From Ignavibacteria bacterium (GTDB lineage: Bacteria; Bacteroidota; Ignavibacteria; Kapaibacteriales; Kapaibacteriaceae), in the NCBI GenBank assembly GCA_013204605.1, contig JABMNI010000014.1:1-55150 (forward strand): a stretch of 55,150 nt of DNA, read 5' to 3'. Positions within the stretch are counted from its first letter, which is position 1. Each line of letters opens with the position of its first letter. The notes under the pieces were generated by a model. It saw only the letters and a program-made list of their open reading frames with translations, made no database searches and was not told the DNA's origin. Below, in pieces: positions 16,487 through 27,000 of this stretch. The position numbers and the translations under genes were made by a program.

Positions 16487-19400
16487 ATGTCTCGGTTTGC
16501 AATTATCCTTTTTTTAATCTTCACTTTTGTTGCCAATGGTTTGGCGCAAGTGGAAAGGGTATTGCCTAAAAATAATGGCTCGTCGTTAGAGGGAACGTCG
16601 TTCGTAGTGGGTTTCATGCAAAATGAATTGGTTGAAAGGGGCTATACGCCTCGTTTGCAGTTGTTTATCTGCTCTAGATTCGACGCCGCTGTTACCATCG
16701 AGTATCCCGGTGGTTGGGTTGCGTACAGGAGTATTCCAGCAGATTCAATTTTGGTTGAGAATGTTGGCCCGCAATTGATGAGTTCGAAATCCGAAGTAAT
16801 TGATTTGAAATCAATTTTTATCAAGAGTGACGTTCCAATTGTTGTGTACGCGTTGAACACATTGGCAACCTCAACGGATTCTTATTCGGCGATCCCAATT
16901 AAGCACCTTGGTAAAAGCTACTTGACTTTCAACAAGCAGAATGACAGATATGGCTTAAATGCAAACATTCAAGATGCTACGGATACGATGGCTCGCGCCA
17001 GTGAGTTCATGATATTAGCAGTAGAGGACGGGACCTTTGTTGACATTATACCAACTCAATTGACCGAAAGAGGTTTTTCACGTACCCGACCCATCTCAAC
17101 TGCCTTAAATAGGGGACAATCGTACTTAGTAAAGTCATCAAATGCCAGAAATCAAAATGGTGATTTGACTGGGTCGAGGATAACATCAAATAAACCCATA
17201 GCAGTGCTTAGCGGACACGTTCGAGCAGGACTGCCCGCTGGACCTGCCGCGTCAAAGGATCATTTGGCTGAGATGTTAACCCCAGTTGAAAAGTGGGGCA
17301 AAAGCTACGTTTCAACCAAATTCGCAGTTGCTTCATTCTTAGATATTATTCGAGTAATGGTAGCTGAGGATGATACTTGGGTTGACATTATGACCAATAC
17401 CGGTGTTAATTCACAGTACTTTGCTAAAGCAGGTGACTATAGAGAATTCTCAGCGTCAAAGCCAACCTACTATAGCAGCTCGAAAAATTTTGCTGTTGCA
17501 CAATACATGCAAAGTTCTTCAACTGCACCAGGTGCTAATAAAATTTATGATCCGGCGCTAGTTATACTTCCTGCTACAAATCAATTTGTGTCTAGCGCCT
17601 TGTTCCAATTTCCGATCCTGGATTCCCAAAGCATCCAAAATGGGCAACAGGTATTCAGTTATTACGTGAACGTTATTGCAGATAGTATTGCGTTGCCTTC
17701 GTTAACACTTAACAATGTGTTGGTTTCAACCATGGCTCCACAGATATTAACACAAAGGGTGCCGGGAACTCCGCTGTATTGGACCCAACTAAGTTTACCG
17801 TTGGGAAAAACGTACTTGATGAGGTCAGATACCGGAACATTTAGTGGAGTAATGTACGGCACATCTAATTACGATTCTTATGCCAACCTCTTTGGAATGT
17901 CCTTTGAGCCCCCTTCAAAAACGGATGAAACACCTCCTAAATATGCCTTGAACTATAATTGCGGGGTAGTATCTGGAATTATTCGGGATTACTCTTCAGA
18001 AACTCCGTACTTATCGGATGTTTCGGTACAGACCAAGCAGTCCTACAATTATAATTGGAGTATTTCAAACGAGCTTGATACATTCGGGACGAGACAAATA
18101 GACGCAAATGTGAAAGACCTTTCTAGGGATGGACAGCTTGTAATCCATTCGTACGACAACAAAGGAAATGGTCGAGAATGGTCAGTATTTTACGATGCCC
18201 CGAGTTACACGGCAACCAAAAAGGCAATATTTCCTATGCAGATGGGCGTTGAGATTTGCAGTACGATTGTAATTCGGAATACCGATAAAACCCCGATGGT
18301 TATTAATCGTGTTTCGATTAATGGGGCTTTGGAGTATTCTTTAAAAAATGCACCGACTGCAGATATAATAGTGGCCCCAGACGACAGCGTATCGTTGTTG
18401 GTTTGCTACACCGCAGTGAAGCCCCCGACGAATTCAAAAGGCACTGTGGAAGTGCGTTTTGCGTGCGGATTGACCCATTCTATCCCAGTAGAGAACGAAC
18501 TCTCGCCTTTGATAACTCTGACAGACTTAGATTTTGGAAGTGTTCGAATTGGTGATACCGCTTGTGGTGTTATAAAAATTAGCTCAGAGGGAACTCAGAC
18601 AGCATACATTGAATCAATCCACCCAGCCATAGATTATACTTCCGAATTTTTCTACGATTTGTCAGGAATCATTTTTCCCATTGAATTGAAGCCTGGTGAA
18701 AGTATTGATTTGTCAGTTTGTTTTGCACCAGATTATCAGAAAGCATACTTCAAGTTAGACACAGTGTATTCGAGCGCTGGTAATGTTCAGTATCGTTTTT
18801 CGGGTAGGGGAGTAAGGCCTCAGGTTGAAAGTATCGTTATAGATTGGGGCAAGCGTCGGGTGGGTACAGTTTCGGATACATTTGCATTGATATGGAATAA
18901 TGGAGATGATAAGTGTATAATCGATTGCGGCAAGATTGGAAACTCAAGCCCAGTTTTTACCACGCCGGATTTCTGTTCACCGAGTGCTACGATCAACGTT
19001 AATCAAGCCTCGACCTCAAAAATTTCTTTCCAACCCAATAGAGAAGGAATTTTCGAATGGAAATTGCCGGTACTTGTTGACTGGAAGTTTCACGATACAG
19101 TTTGGGTGACGTTGCGAGGCGAAGGCACGCTGCCGTTACTTCGTACTCAGATGATTGATATGGGCTCAGTAGTAATTTTTAGTAGGAAGGACAGCGTTGC
19201 TGAGTTTTTCCGTTTGGATGGTACCGAAGCGCTGGATATTACCAGCGTCGTGCAAACTGGACCAAATTCGAACATGTTCGAACTACCTGTTGCACTTTTT
19301 GGAGTTAAAAGACTCGACGTTAATGATATCATAACAGGTACGGCCACCTTCGCACCAACAGCCGTCGGCCCGTTCTTGACGGAAATTGAACTTCGGCACA

Positions 19401-20476
19401 AAGGCCTGCCAGGTTTTGCCGAAACTATCGATAAAGTCATTGTAAAGGGGATGGGCATTCCCATCGACACTATGGGTATCAAAGCAAGTTTAGATGCTGA
19501 TTTGGTTGTTAATGCCTGCGTTGTAAATGACGCAAAGGTGGAAGTGGTTAACACGGGTAATATTCCACTGGTAGTCAATTCAATTGTCGTGTTGTTTGAC
19601 GGCAAAAACATTTCGGTTTCAACTGCAGCAGATACAATTGCTGTTGGGTCAAAAAATATTTACACATTTTCATTTATTGCCGACCGCACAAGTGGGTCCA
19701 ATTTTGTGGTAAAAATTCAATATGCCGATTCACTTGAATTAGTAATTCCGCATTCATTTGACATTAATTACTTCAAGCCCACAATTACGGCAGAACACCC
19801 TAACTCAATAGGAGCGGGAACACCTGTTGAACTTAGGATGCATGTTAGTCAAACACGTTCGTACGACACACCGGATGAATTTGTGCTTGATTTGAATATT
19901 GATGATACTAGATTTGAACTAACCAGCGTGACAGCGGACGTTAATGTGTCGGATGCGCTTTATTCTAACGAAGTAAGAAAATGTCAATTAGTTAAATCTA
20001 AAAATAACGTGAGAATGCTGCTAGGTAGATTAGTGCAAGCGCCGTACGCTGTCGACATCAAATTCTCTGGGACTGCGCTTTGGAGAACACCCGATGCTAC
20101 GCAATTCTATATAAAAAAGCCACCCTCAAGTTGCGAATCCGAGACTACGGAAAATGGCGAGATGTTGATTGATCTTTGTGCGGCGCCGCTGAGGGTGATA
20201 AAGTTTGGGTCGTTCGGGCTAGTAACTGGAAATTTGGTAAGCGAAATAGCCGATAATCTTGTGGAATTAGAGCTAAATTCCACTATAAATACGCCAATTT
20301 CTATCAGTGCGACATCGGTATTTGGAAAAAAAATTGACGTTGTTCATAAATATTCTTTGCAAAAAGGCTACCAACGTTGTAATTTTTCGTGTTCTAGCTG
20401 GGCGACAGGTTTATATTTACTTGAAATCCAGCATCAATCTGGTGTTATTCATGCGTCAGTTTTAATTGTCCACTAG
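16487..20476 (+). CDS. Large secreted surface protein: IgGFc-binding-like N-terminus, Ig-like/SPD-2-type repeats, T9SS-like C-terminus
   Basis: A 1329-residue protein with signal peptide (hydrophobic 4-20, LAQ cleavage). Residues about 25-460 have the periodic pattern of the IgGFc-binding N-terminal domain (SEFMILAVEDGTFVDIIPT; GSRITSNKPIAVLSGHVRA; FLDIIRVMVAEDDTWVDI). The middle (about 600-1010) holds repeated immunoglobulin-like modules of the ASPM/SPD-2/Hydin 'choice-of-anchor' kind (LDFGSVRIGDTACGVIKI; PGESIDLSVCFAPDYQ). A cohesin-like domain follows (about 1100-1210). The final 80 residues resemble a degenerate T9SS sorting domain ending GLYLLEIQHQSG. It should be secreted to the cell surface. 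It shares this overall plan with the protein at 24088. The barrel gene starts 13 bases after its stop. Confidence 0.7.
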   Translation: MSRFAIILFLIFTFVANGLAQVERVLPKNNGSSLEGTSFVVGFMQNELVERGYTPRLQLFICSRFDAAVTIEYPGGWVAYRSIPADSILVENVGPQLMSSKSEVIDLKSIFIKSDVPIVVYALNTLATSTDSYSAIPIKHLGKSYLTFNKQNDRYGLNANIQDATDTMARASEFMILAVEDGTFVDIIPTQLTERGFSRTRPISTALNRGQSYLVKSSNARNQNGDLTGSRITSNKPIAVLSGHVRAGLPAGPAASKDHLAEMLTPVEKWGKSYVSTKFAVASFLDIIRVMVAEDDTWVDIMTNTGVNSQYFAKAGDYREFSASKPTYYSSSKNFAVAQYMQSSSTAPGANKIYDPALVILPATNQFVSSALFQFPILDSQSIQNGQQVFSYYVNVIADSIALPSLTLNNVLVSTMAPQILTQRVPGTPLYWTQLSLPLGKTYLMRSDTGTFSGVMYGTSNYDSYANLFGMSFEPPSKTDETPPKYALNYNCGVVSGIIRDYSSETPYLSDVSVQTKQSYNYNWSISNELDTFGTRQIDANVKDLSRDGQLVIHSYDNKGNGREWSVFYDAPSYTATKKAIFPMQMGVEICSTIVIRNTDKTPMVINRVSINGALEYSLKNAPTADIIVAPDDSVSLLVCYTAVKPPTNSKGTVEVRFACGLTHSIPVENELSPLITLTDLDFGSVRIGDTACGVIKISSEGTQTAYIESIHPAIDYTSEFFYDLSGIIFPIELKPGESIDLSVCFAPDYQKAYFKLDTVYSSAGNVQYRFSGRGVRPQVESIVIDWGKRRVGTVSDTFALIWNNGDDKCIIDCGKIGNSSPVFTTPDFCSPSATINVNQASTSKISFQPNREGIFEWKLPVLVDWKFHDTVWVTLRGEGTLPLLRTQMIDMGSVVIFSRKDSVAEFFRLDGTEALDITSVVQTGPNSNMFELPVALFGVKRLDVNDIITGTATFAPTAVGPFLTEIELRHKGLPGFAETIDKVIVKGMGIPIDTMGIKASLDADLVVNACVVNDAKVEVVNTGNIPLVVNSIVVLFDGKNISVSTAADTIAVGSKNIYTFSFIADRTSGSNFVVKIQYADSLELVIPHSFDINYFKPTITAEHPNSIGAGTPVELRMHVSQTRSYDTPDEFVLDLNIDDTRFELTSVTADVNVSDALYSNEVRKCQLVKSKNNVRMLLGRLVQAPYAVDIKFSGTALWRTPDATQFYIKKPPSSCESETTENGEMLIDLCAAPLRVIKFGSFGLVTGNLVSEIADNLVELELNSTINTPISISATSVFGKKIDVVHKYSLQKGYQRCNFSCSSWATGLYLLEIQHQSGVIHASVLIVH

Positions 20477-20489
20477 GGTCATAAGTGTA

Positions 20490-21299
20490 ATGAGATTCAT
20501 ACAAATTCTAATAATTGCTTTGCTGTTTGGCGGTTCTAGTGTGTTTGCACAACAAGAGTTAGCGAACCCGCTAATACCAGCCAAGAGCAGTCCGCGGATT
20601 TATGTTGGACCGGTTGCCGGGTATAACCGATCATTACATTCTTCCGGATTTGAATCTATATCTGGAGATGTTCTGTGCCCTACGTTTACATCGGGTACTG
20701 CAAATGGATATTATTTCGGCGGATCCATTGAGTATCTGTTGGGGAAACCGAAGGATTCGAAGTCTTCGATTATCGCCCGGGCAGTATACAGCTATTTGCC
20801 AGCTGGATACACACAGCCAGGTGACAGACTTCCTTCATTAGATGAACAAGTAAATGTTGTATACTCAACGGTTAGACACGTTGCGGAGATAAAGTATTCC
20901 ACAATAGACATAGAGGCAATTTACAAGCTCAACTTATTCAATTCTAGTTTTGGAATTGTTGTAGGTCCAACAGTTGGTTTTGTTATGAATGTATCGCGCC
21001 AACAAAGAATGGAACTAATTGAGCCTTTGAATGCTGTGTTTGACCCATCTTTGTTCCCTCCGGGAACAGTCGAGTACATTAATAATGGTCGTGGTATTAT
21101 TACTGCAAACGATAATATTCCAGGACATTCAACTATTCGAATTGCTGTCAAGGCTGGCGCGCAGTATGAACTTCCAGTTGGAAGGTTACTGCTAGTACCA
21201 TGTATATATTACAATTTTGGTATTACAGAAGTTAGCGCTAATGATAACCTTAGAGTCAATGCGCTTCAAATGGGTGTTGATCTGCGATTTGCGCTATAA
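20490..21299 (+). CDS. Outer-membrane beta-barrel protein (PorT/OmpA-barrel type)
   Basis: A 269-residue protein with a clear signal peptide (MRFIQILIIALLFGGSSVFAQ). It then shows alternating amphipathic strands rich in Gly, Tyr and Phe (GPVAGYN; GYYFGGSIEYLLG; STIDIEAIYKLNLF; FGIVVGPTVGFVMN) and ends in a strand LRVNALQMGVDLRFAL with the terminal hydrophobic residues typical of barrels. The frame extends to a TTG at 20466 inside the previous gene, but ATG 20490 begins the signal peptide and is preferred. It may anchor or assist the preceding surface protein, or act in T9SS as PorT-like barrels do; both are inference. An intergenic hairpin follows at 21346-21369. Confidence 0.65.
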   Translation: MRFIQILIIALLFGGSSVFAQQELANPLIPAKSSPRIYVGPVAGYNRSLHSSGFESISGDVLCPTFTSGTANGYYFGGSIEYLLGKPKDSKSSIIARAVYSYLPAGYTQPGDRLPSLDEQVNVVYSTVRHVAEIKYSTIDIEAIYKLNLFNSSFGIVVGPTVGFVMNVSRQQRMELIEPLNAVFDPSLFPPGTVEYINNGRGIITANDNIPGHSTIRIAVKAGAQYELPVGRLLLVPCIYYNFGITEVSANDNLRVNALQMGVDLRFAL

Positions 21300-21345
21300 A
21301 GCCCCCACTGTAATGATTCGAAATACACATAGATAATTCCCCTCC

Positions 21346-21375
21346 AATGCCTGCTACAAAGCGGGCATTGACGTT
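21346..21375 (+). terminator. Candidate intrinsic terminator after the barrel gene
   Basis: AATGCCTGCT (21346-21355) pairs with AGCGGGCATT (21360-21369) over 10 bp, including one G-U pair, around a tight ACAA loop. GACGTTTT follows. The stem is strong but the U tract is short and offset, so termination may be partial. It lies 47 bases after the barrel stop and 19 bases before the HIT gene start, so it could also lie in the HIT 5' leader. Confidence 0.5.
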
Positions 21376-21388
21376 TTAAGGACATCTC

Positions 21389-21886
21389 ATGGAACAATTG
21401 TGGTCACCATGGCGCTCTGATTACATCCAATCTGCACATAGTGATGATGCAGGGTCTTGTTTCTTATGTGCCTGCGCTAATTCAGCAGTCGATGAGACAC
21501 TGCTTGTAGTTGCAGATTTTGAAAACTCCTTCGTGGTTTTAAACAAATTCCCGTACAATGCCGGGCACCTACTAATCGCTCCCAAAGCTCACGAGCCTGA
21601 GTTAACGGCCCTATCGCGCGATACGGCTCACGAGTTAATGACGGTTCTGCAGCTTTCGCTTAAGGTCACTCAAAGCGTATTGAAACCGCACGGATGCAAC
21701 GTTGGAGCGAACCTAGGTCGAGCTGCAGGAGCGGGAGTGCCTCAACATCTCCATTTGCACATAGTTCCTCGTTGGAATGGTGATACTAATTTTATGCCAA
21801 CAATTGGCGATGTGAAGGTGATTTCAGAGTCTGTACACAAGCTATGGAAAGATTTTTCTGAAGCTTTCACTCGCATAAAAGTATAA
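21389..21886 (+). CDS. HIT-family nucleotide-binding hydrolase/phosphorylase
   Basis: A 165-residue histidine-triad protein. The catalytic triad QHLHLHIVPRW (H-x-H-x-H) is near residue 115, preceded by LNKFPYNAGHLLIAPKAH. An N-terminal CFLC pair suggests the zinc-type Ap4A phosphorylase/hydrolase subgroup seen in many bacteria. It should cleave dinucleoside polyphosphates or nucleoside phosphoramidates. The start is ATG 21389, giving the family N-terminus LWSPWRSDYI. rsmA starts at the very next base after the stop. Confidence 0.9.
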   Translation: MEQLWSPWRSDYIQSAHSDDAGSCFLCACANSAVDETLLVVADFENSFVVLNKFPYNAGHLLIAPKAHEPELTALSRDTAHELMTVLQLSLKVTQSVLKPHGCNVGANLGRAAGAGVPQHLHLHIVPRWNGDTNFMPTIGDVKVISESVHKLWKDFSEAFTRIKV

Positions 21887-22717
21887 GTGGGAACAAGTTT
21901 TGCGCCCGAACGGAGTTTAAGTCAGAATTTTCTTACTGATCAGAAGATTTCTAGAAAAATAGTAATGGCGTTAGGCAATATTGAAGGGAATATTGTGCTG
22001 GAGATTGGACCTGGAACAGGAGCATTGACGAAATTTTTACTTCAAACCTCGTTGTTGAAACTATACTGTGCAGAGTTAGATGACAGGTCGATAGAATTTA
22101 TTGCTGAACAACCTTGGGCAAAAGATCCTCGACTAGTTGTAATGAAGAAGGACGTTTTGGAGATAAAGTTGCAGGACTACGCTAGTTCTGAACCTGCCGC
22201 TGAACTTGTTGTTATTGGAAACATTCCTTATTCCATAACCTCACCTATACTGTTTTGGTTGTTCTCGCAGAGACATGTTGTTTCGAAAGCAGTTATTATG
22301 ATGCAGCGAGAGGTAGCGGAACGATGTGTGGCCGCGGGAGGGAGTAAAGAATATGGGATTCTATCTTGTGCAACTAGTTTTGTTTCAAAGGCTAAGATAG
22401 TAATGCATGTGAAGGCTGGAAGTTTCTTCCCTAAGCCAAAAGTTTCGTCTAGTGTTGTGCAATTTGATTTTGCACGAGATCTGATGTCAAATATAGAGTT
22501 TGAAGAGAACATGAAATTTGTTCAGGCTGCATTCAGCCAACGAAGGAAGGTGCTTTCAAACAGTCTTCAAACGTGGTTTTCGTCTCGATATGGAAAGGAC
22601 GTGAAGAGTATTAATCATCTGTTGCCATTTGATTTGCAGCGTACCCGTGCGGAACAACTTTCCCCATCTCAACTACAGTTACTTTTACACGAAATTAAGA
22701 TAAGAGCAGTTGTTTAA
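21887..22717 (+). CDS. rsmA: 16S rRNA (adenine1518-N6/adenine1519-N6)-dimethyltransferase RsmA (KsgA)
   Basis: A 276-residue SAM-dependent enzyme that dimethylates two adjacent adenines in helix 45 of 16S rRNA. Motifs: SLSQNFLTD (N-terminal), EIGPGTGALT (SAM motif I), the catalytic NIPYSIT (motif IV), FFPKPKVSSSVV and FSQRRKVLSNSL. The length is standard. The start is GTG at 21887, directly abutting the HIT stop. The PAP2 gene begins at the base after its own stop, so HIT-rsmA-PAP2 form one operon with no intergenic DNA. Confidence 0.96.
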   Translation: MGTSFAPERSLSQNFLTDQKISRKIVMALGNIEGNIVLEIGPGTGALTKFLLQTSLLKLYCAELDDRSIEFIAEQPWAKDPRLVVMKKDVLEIKLQDYASSEPAAELVVIGNIPYSITSPILFWLFSQRHVVSKAVIMMQREVAERCVAAGGSKEYGILSCATSFVSKAKIVMHVKAGSFFPKPKVSSSVVQFDFARDLMSNIEFEENMKFVQAAFSQRRKVLSNSLQTWFSSRYGKDVKSINHLLPFDLQRTRAEQLSPSQLQLLLHEIKIRAVV

Positions 22718-23674
22718 GTGGCGAACGTTCCACTAATGGGTCAGGTTTCGATATCTAAAATCTTAAGAAAAGATTTTTTAAGCTATGACATATACATAGC
22801 GTGCACACTGGCGATGTTTACGCTACTTGCAATAGTCTATTACCCCAAAGTTGCAAATGCATCGAATATCATTTCGCAAGATTTTCTTATAGCAATTGTT
22901 GTGGCGGCGTTGATTGCGATTAACTTCTTGACAAAAATGCCTCTAGCTACGGCATTGCGTCGGTTTTACGTAATTCCTGTTATTTGGCTCCTGTATGATC
23001 AAGTGCACATGCTTGTGCGAGTTGTCAACCCTGCAGACTTCGACTTGATGCTGATTGAAGCAGATCGGGCAATATTCGGTCTCGACCCGACAGCATGGTT
23101 TAGCCTATTCTCAAATCCGTTTTTGACGGAGTTTCTACAAATCTGCTATTTCAGCTTCTATATTCTACCGATTATGCAAGCAATTGAGTTATGGAAAAGG
23201 GGCGAAATAGACAAATTAGATGTTTTCCTTCGTGCAATAGTGTTCTGTTACATGGTGTCATATTTGGCGTATTTCATTCTACCTGCAGTGGGGCCGAGAT
23301 TCACCTTACACAAGTTCGACCAGCTAGACGTGGAGCTTCCGGGTCTGTTTCTGACCTCGATATTCCGTAGCCTTGTTGAAGTTGGAGGCGGAATTCCATT
23401 AGGGGCTTCTAATCCGGTTGACATCGTCAATCGGGATTGCATGCCAAGTGGGCATACAATGCTGACACTTGTCAACATAATTATGGCGTTTCGGCTCAAT
23501 TCTCGGTTCAAATGGCTTTTTGTTGTGGTCGGCGGAAGCCTAATCATTTCAACCGTTTACTTAAGATATCACTACGTAATAGACGTGCTAGTAGGCGCCG
23601 TATTAGCTGTGATATTCTTGACTTTGGAACCGTATGTGCACAGAAAACTCCAAAACTCAACGCTGCGAGACTAG
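22718..23674 (+). CDS. PAP2-superfamily membrane lipid phosphatase/transferase (inositolphosphotransferase Aur1/Ipt-like)
   Basis: A 318-residue protein with six or more transmembrane helices. The PAP2 active-site motifs are present: CMPSGHTML (PSGH) and YLRYHYVIDVLVGA (catalytic His and Asp), plus AVGPRFTL in the preceding loop. The combination of GPRF, a long segment and CMPSGH is characteristic of the Aur1-like group that moves phosphoalcohol headgroups between lipids, more than of simple PgpB phosphatases; the substrate is unknown. The start is GTG 22718 at the base after the rsmA stop. It is the last gene of its operon, followed by a 413-base gap. Confidence 0.8.
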   Translation: MANVPLMGQVSISKILRKDFLSYDIYIACTLAMFTLLAIVYYPKVANASNIISQDFLIAIVVAALIAINFLTKMPLATALRRFYVIPVIWLLYDQVHMLVRVVNPADFDLMLIEADRAIFGLDPTAWFSLFSNPFLTEFLQICYFSFYILPIMQAIELWKRGEIDKLDVFLRAIVFCYMVSYLAYFILPAVGPRFTLHKFDQLDVELPGLFLTSIFRSLVEVGGGIPLGASNPVDIVNRDCMPSGHTMLTLVNIIMAFRLNSRFKWLFVVVGGSLIISTVYLRYHYVIDVLVGAVLAVIFLTLEPYVHRKLQNSTLRD

Positions 23675-24087
23675 AGGGCAACGAGATTGAAGTACAACGA
23701 GTTTGATTATCAATTGCTTTTGCTTCAATTGCTCTTGCATTCAAGGGGAAATTCGTAAAAAATAGGCGACAAGGTGTACGTCGCGTAAAAAAGGTCGTTT
23801 TTAAAGAATTAGGGACATTATTTGAAAAAGGGTGTAACCTTTCCAATTTCATCTGGTTGTTGTGTTAAGTGCAAAGAATCATTGAGCCTTGCACAGAATT
23901 TAATTAGTTGTCAACAATGTGTAGTTTCCCCTTGGAAATTCGTGGTAAACTGTTATTTTCTATGTAAATAGGCTGGTCTTGAAGTCAGTATTCTATGTAA
24001 AGAAACCGAAATCTGAATTGATTTCGGATATAGATTGAAATTGAAATTTTGTAATTGTCTAATTAACTATTATCTGGAGTTAGTTCT
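23675..24087 (+). promoter_or_regulatory. 413-base AT-rich leader region upstream of the large surface protein gene
   Basis: No ORF is convincing here. Visible elements are: an inverted repeat GCGAC/GTCGC (23766-23770 and 23780-23784); a dyad GTGCAA/TTGCAC (23869-23874 and 23889-23894); a 10-base direct repeat GGAAATTCGT at 23747-23756 and 23934-23943; a direct repeat TTCTATGTAAA near 23958 and 23991; the perfect hairpin at 24006-24027; and a GGAG ribosome binding site at 24076-24079, 8 bases before the ATG. I find no exact TAnnTTTG box. The length and density of dyads suggest a regulated or long 5' leader, which fits a highly expressed gene. Confidence 0.45.
24006..24027 (+). promoter_or_regulatory. 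Perfect 8-bp hairpin or operator dyad in the leader
   Basis: CCGAAATC (24006-24013) and GATTTCGG (24020-24027) are exact inverted repeats around a TGAATT loop, 60 bases upstream of the surface-protein ATG. There is no T-run after it, so it is not a terminator. It could be a transcription-factor operator or, if transcribed, a 5' stem-loop that stabilises the mRNA. Confidence 0.45.
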
Positions 24088-27000
24088 ATGCAACTATTCT
24101 CGTCTAATTTTCGGAAGCTTTCAGTGTTTGCCATTATCCTCATTGTGGGTGTTATGGCTGTTACTGCACAAGTAACCGAGCGACGCGGAACCACGGCGCT
24201 TGTTGAGGGACGCCGTTATATGGTAGCCTTCCCTAAAGTATGGGCAAGTTCGTCGGAAAAGCCACTTCCTCAACCGATGGTATTATTTGTTTCTTCACGT
24301 TCGAAGGCAACTATTACAGTGAGCACTCCGGCGCTCATCAATAGTGCACCGAAGTTGAACAGACAGTATAATCTTGAGGCAAATAAAGTTTTGGTTATTC
24401 CGATTTCCACAACATACATGAATGAAGATTCTGAGTCTAGACTTGGATTGGGAATTTCTGTGATTGGTGATAAACCAATATCAGTTTCTACATATCAAGC
24501 TTGGATGGGTAATGGGGAGTTAGCTCGTCACCTACCAGTTGAAGCTTGGGGTAAGAATTATTACTCGATGAACTTCTATCAAGATAGATATGGTGGATCG
24601 ACTGGACGAAAATATCGTCCATCTCAAATTCTAGTTATTGCTTCAAAAGATAACACCGTAGTAACCTACACTCCGACATTTTCTACTGAAGGTGGAAGAG
24701 AAACCCCTTCTGTCGCAAAAGGTGCTAGTCAGTCAGTTACGTTAGAAAAAGGCGAAACGTATTTAATACTTGCAAAAATTGACGAGCTCTTGAATAAAGA
24801 CTTTAGGTCTGATCTAACAGGAACAGTCATCAAGTCAAGCAAGCCAGTTGGTGTTGTATCGGGTCACACGAAGGTAGCCATCATGCGTTACCCGGATGTA
24901 TTGCCTCCAACAGGTATGTACGCAGCTGAGGCGCATTTTGTTCGTAACAACGTACATGATGCGATGTTACCTTTAGAAATGGCCGGAACGTCATTTATTA
25001 CTACACCGTGTAAATACACTGCCACACGCGTAACAACAGGTGCCGGTGCAGAGTTTGGAATTGATGATGACAAAGGTGATGTAGTACGCGTTATAGCTTT
25101 GGAAGACAACACAGTTGTTAAGGCGATGCGTCAAAATGGCAGTGACTTCTTAAATATGTACACTTTGAAAAAAGGTGAATCAAGATTAGCAACTTCCCTT
25201 GAAGTCGCTACGTATTGGGTATCAGACAAGCCAGTTCTAATGGCTCAGTATGGTAAGTCATACGCTAAGATCTTACCGCCGGTTATAAATAAAGGTGGCG
25301 ATCAAACTCAAGGACACCCGACAGTTGAGTCAGGCATGCCGATGATGCAGTATGTAGCGTCGACAGACCGGTACGTGAACTACGCTGTCTTCAAATCAGT
25401 TGAGGGCATGGATAACTTCTTTAACATCGTGTTTAAAGAAGAAGAAATCGGCAAAATTAAAATTGATGGTAAGGCTTTGAATTCCGCCTTTGGTGGATCA
25501 ATGCGTAAGATTCAAGGTTCACCATACTCGTATATCGCAACTTCAATCGGTGCTGGCGATCACGTAGTAGAATCAGTTGATGAGTCAGTTAAATGGACAG
25601 CTTGGTCGTATGGATCTCTTGATGGTCTAGCAATGGGTCGTGCCTATGGTACTCCTGTAGCGGTTGACCTGTCAATTCCTTGCGATGATTCATTGTCTGT
25701 AACAGAGGAAATCGTTTGTGGTGACGTGAATGGCGTAGGTAAAATTCTTCCTGAAGAAACTACTTGTGGATCAATCTTCGCCATCTACGCTGATGATTTG
25801 AATAACTACACTTTTGAAGAAGATCCAGCCAACGAAGAAAATAATAAGATTGCAAAATTCACTTTGACGGTAATTGACAAGACAAAGGATGCTTCTGGTA
25901 AGATTCTTGTTATTACACGTTCAGGTAAATTTGTTGAGCGCACTTATACGTACATTGCTGACAAAATTGGTTGGGATCCTGAGAAAATCGACTTCGGTGC
26001 AATTGCTTTCAACACTCCTGTTTGCAAGCAAATGACTCTAATCAATAAGAGTCTTGACATGCCGGTTACTATTCTTAATGTGCATGGTAAATACTTCCCA
26101 GGAGTATACACGTTCAATCCTAAAGGACCTTTTGTTATTCCTCCGGGTGGACGTCAGAACATCGAAGTTTGTGCTGTAATTTCTGATACTAGGGAAAAGC
26201 TTGATACAGTGATAGCTGATTTGGCTTGTTTCCAACAGATAACAACCGAATTGCGTGTTCGTGGTGATGAGCCTTTGCTTTATGTAGGCGATCAAACATG
26301 GACCAACATTCCTGCTAGTTCTCCTGGTATTGTTAAGCCGGTAGAAATCATTAACGGTGGTAAGGTAGATTTGATTATCACAGGTTATGATAGATCTCTA
26401 CTTGACAAAAACACAAGTAACTTCTTTGATCCTCAAAACCTTGACAATGTTCTTCCTTTGACTCTAAAAGCTGGTCAAAAACATCTTTTCATGGTAACCT
26501 ATAGTCCTAAGGGTGATGCTGTTACGCAACACCAAGTTGACGTTCCATTCTACTCTAACGCGTTGAAAGTTGATTCGATTGCTGTTCTAAAAGGTAACGG
26601 CGTGACTATTGACATTTCTGCAGACATCAATGCATGGAACGAGAGAGTTATCGATGTGATCCAGACAAATCAGGGTATTGCGAAGTACATGAAGAAAGCT
26701 ACTTTCAACAACTTCGGTCTACTACCAGTTGAGTTTGGAACTCCATTTATTCGCGGAACAAACGCATCAGCATTTGAAATTGTGAACCTTGGTGATGCAG
26801 GTACATTCCCAATTCAACTTCAAGCTGGAAATACTTCTCAATCCAAGTATATTACAGTGGATTTTGTGCCAACTGAATTACCAAATCGTGCTGGCGAAAA
26901 GAATGATTATGCAGCTGAATTGGTATTCCCAACTAACGCAGCATCGGGCGAACTAGTAGTACCACTAGTAGCTCAAGCATGGCAGCCGCAAGTAAAAGGT

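Noticed and set aside
23766-23784. GCGAC/GTCGC hairpin as terminator of the PAP2 gene
   Set aside because: No T-run follows on the plus strand; the T-run is on the minus side, where no gene needs termination.
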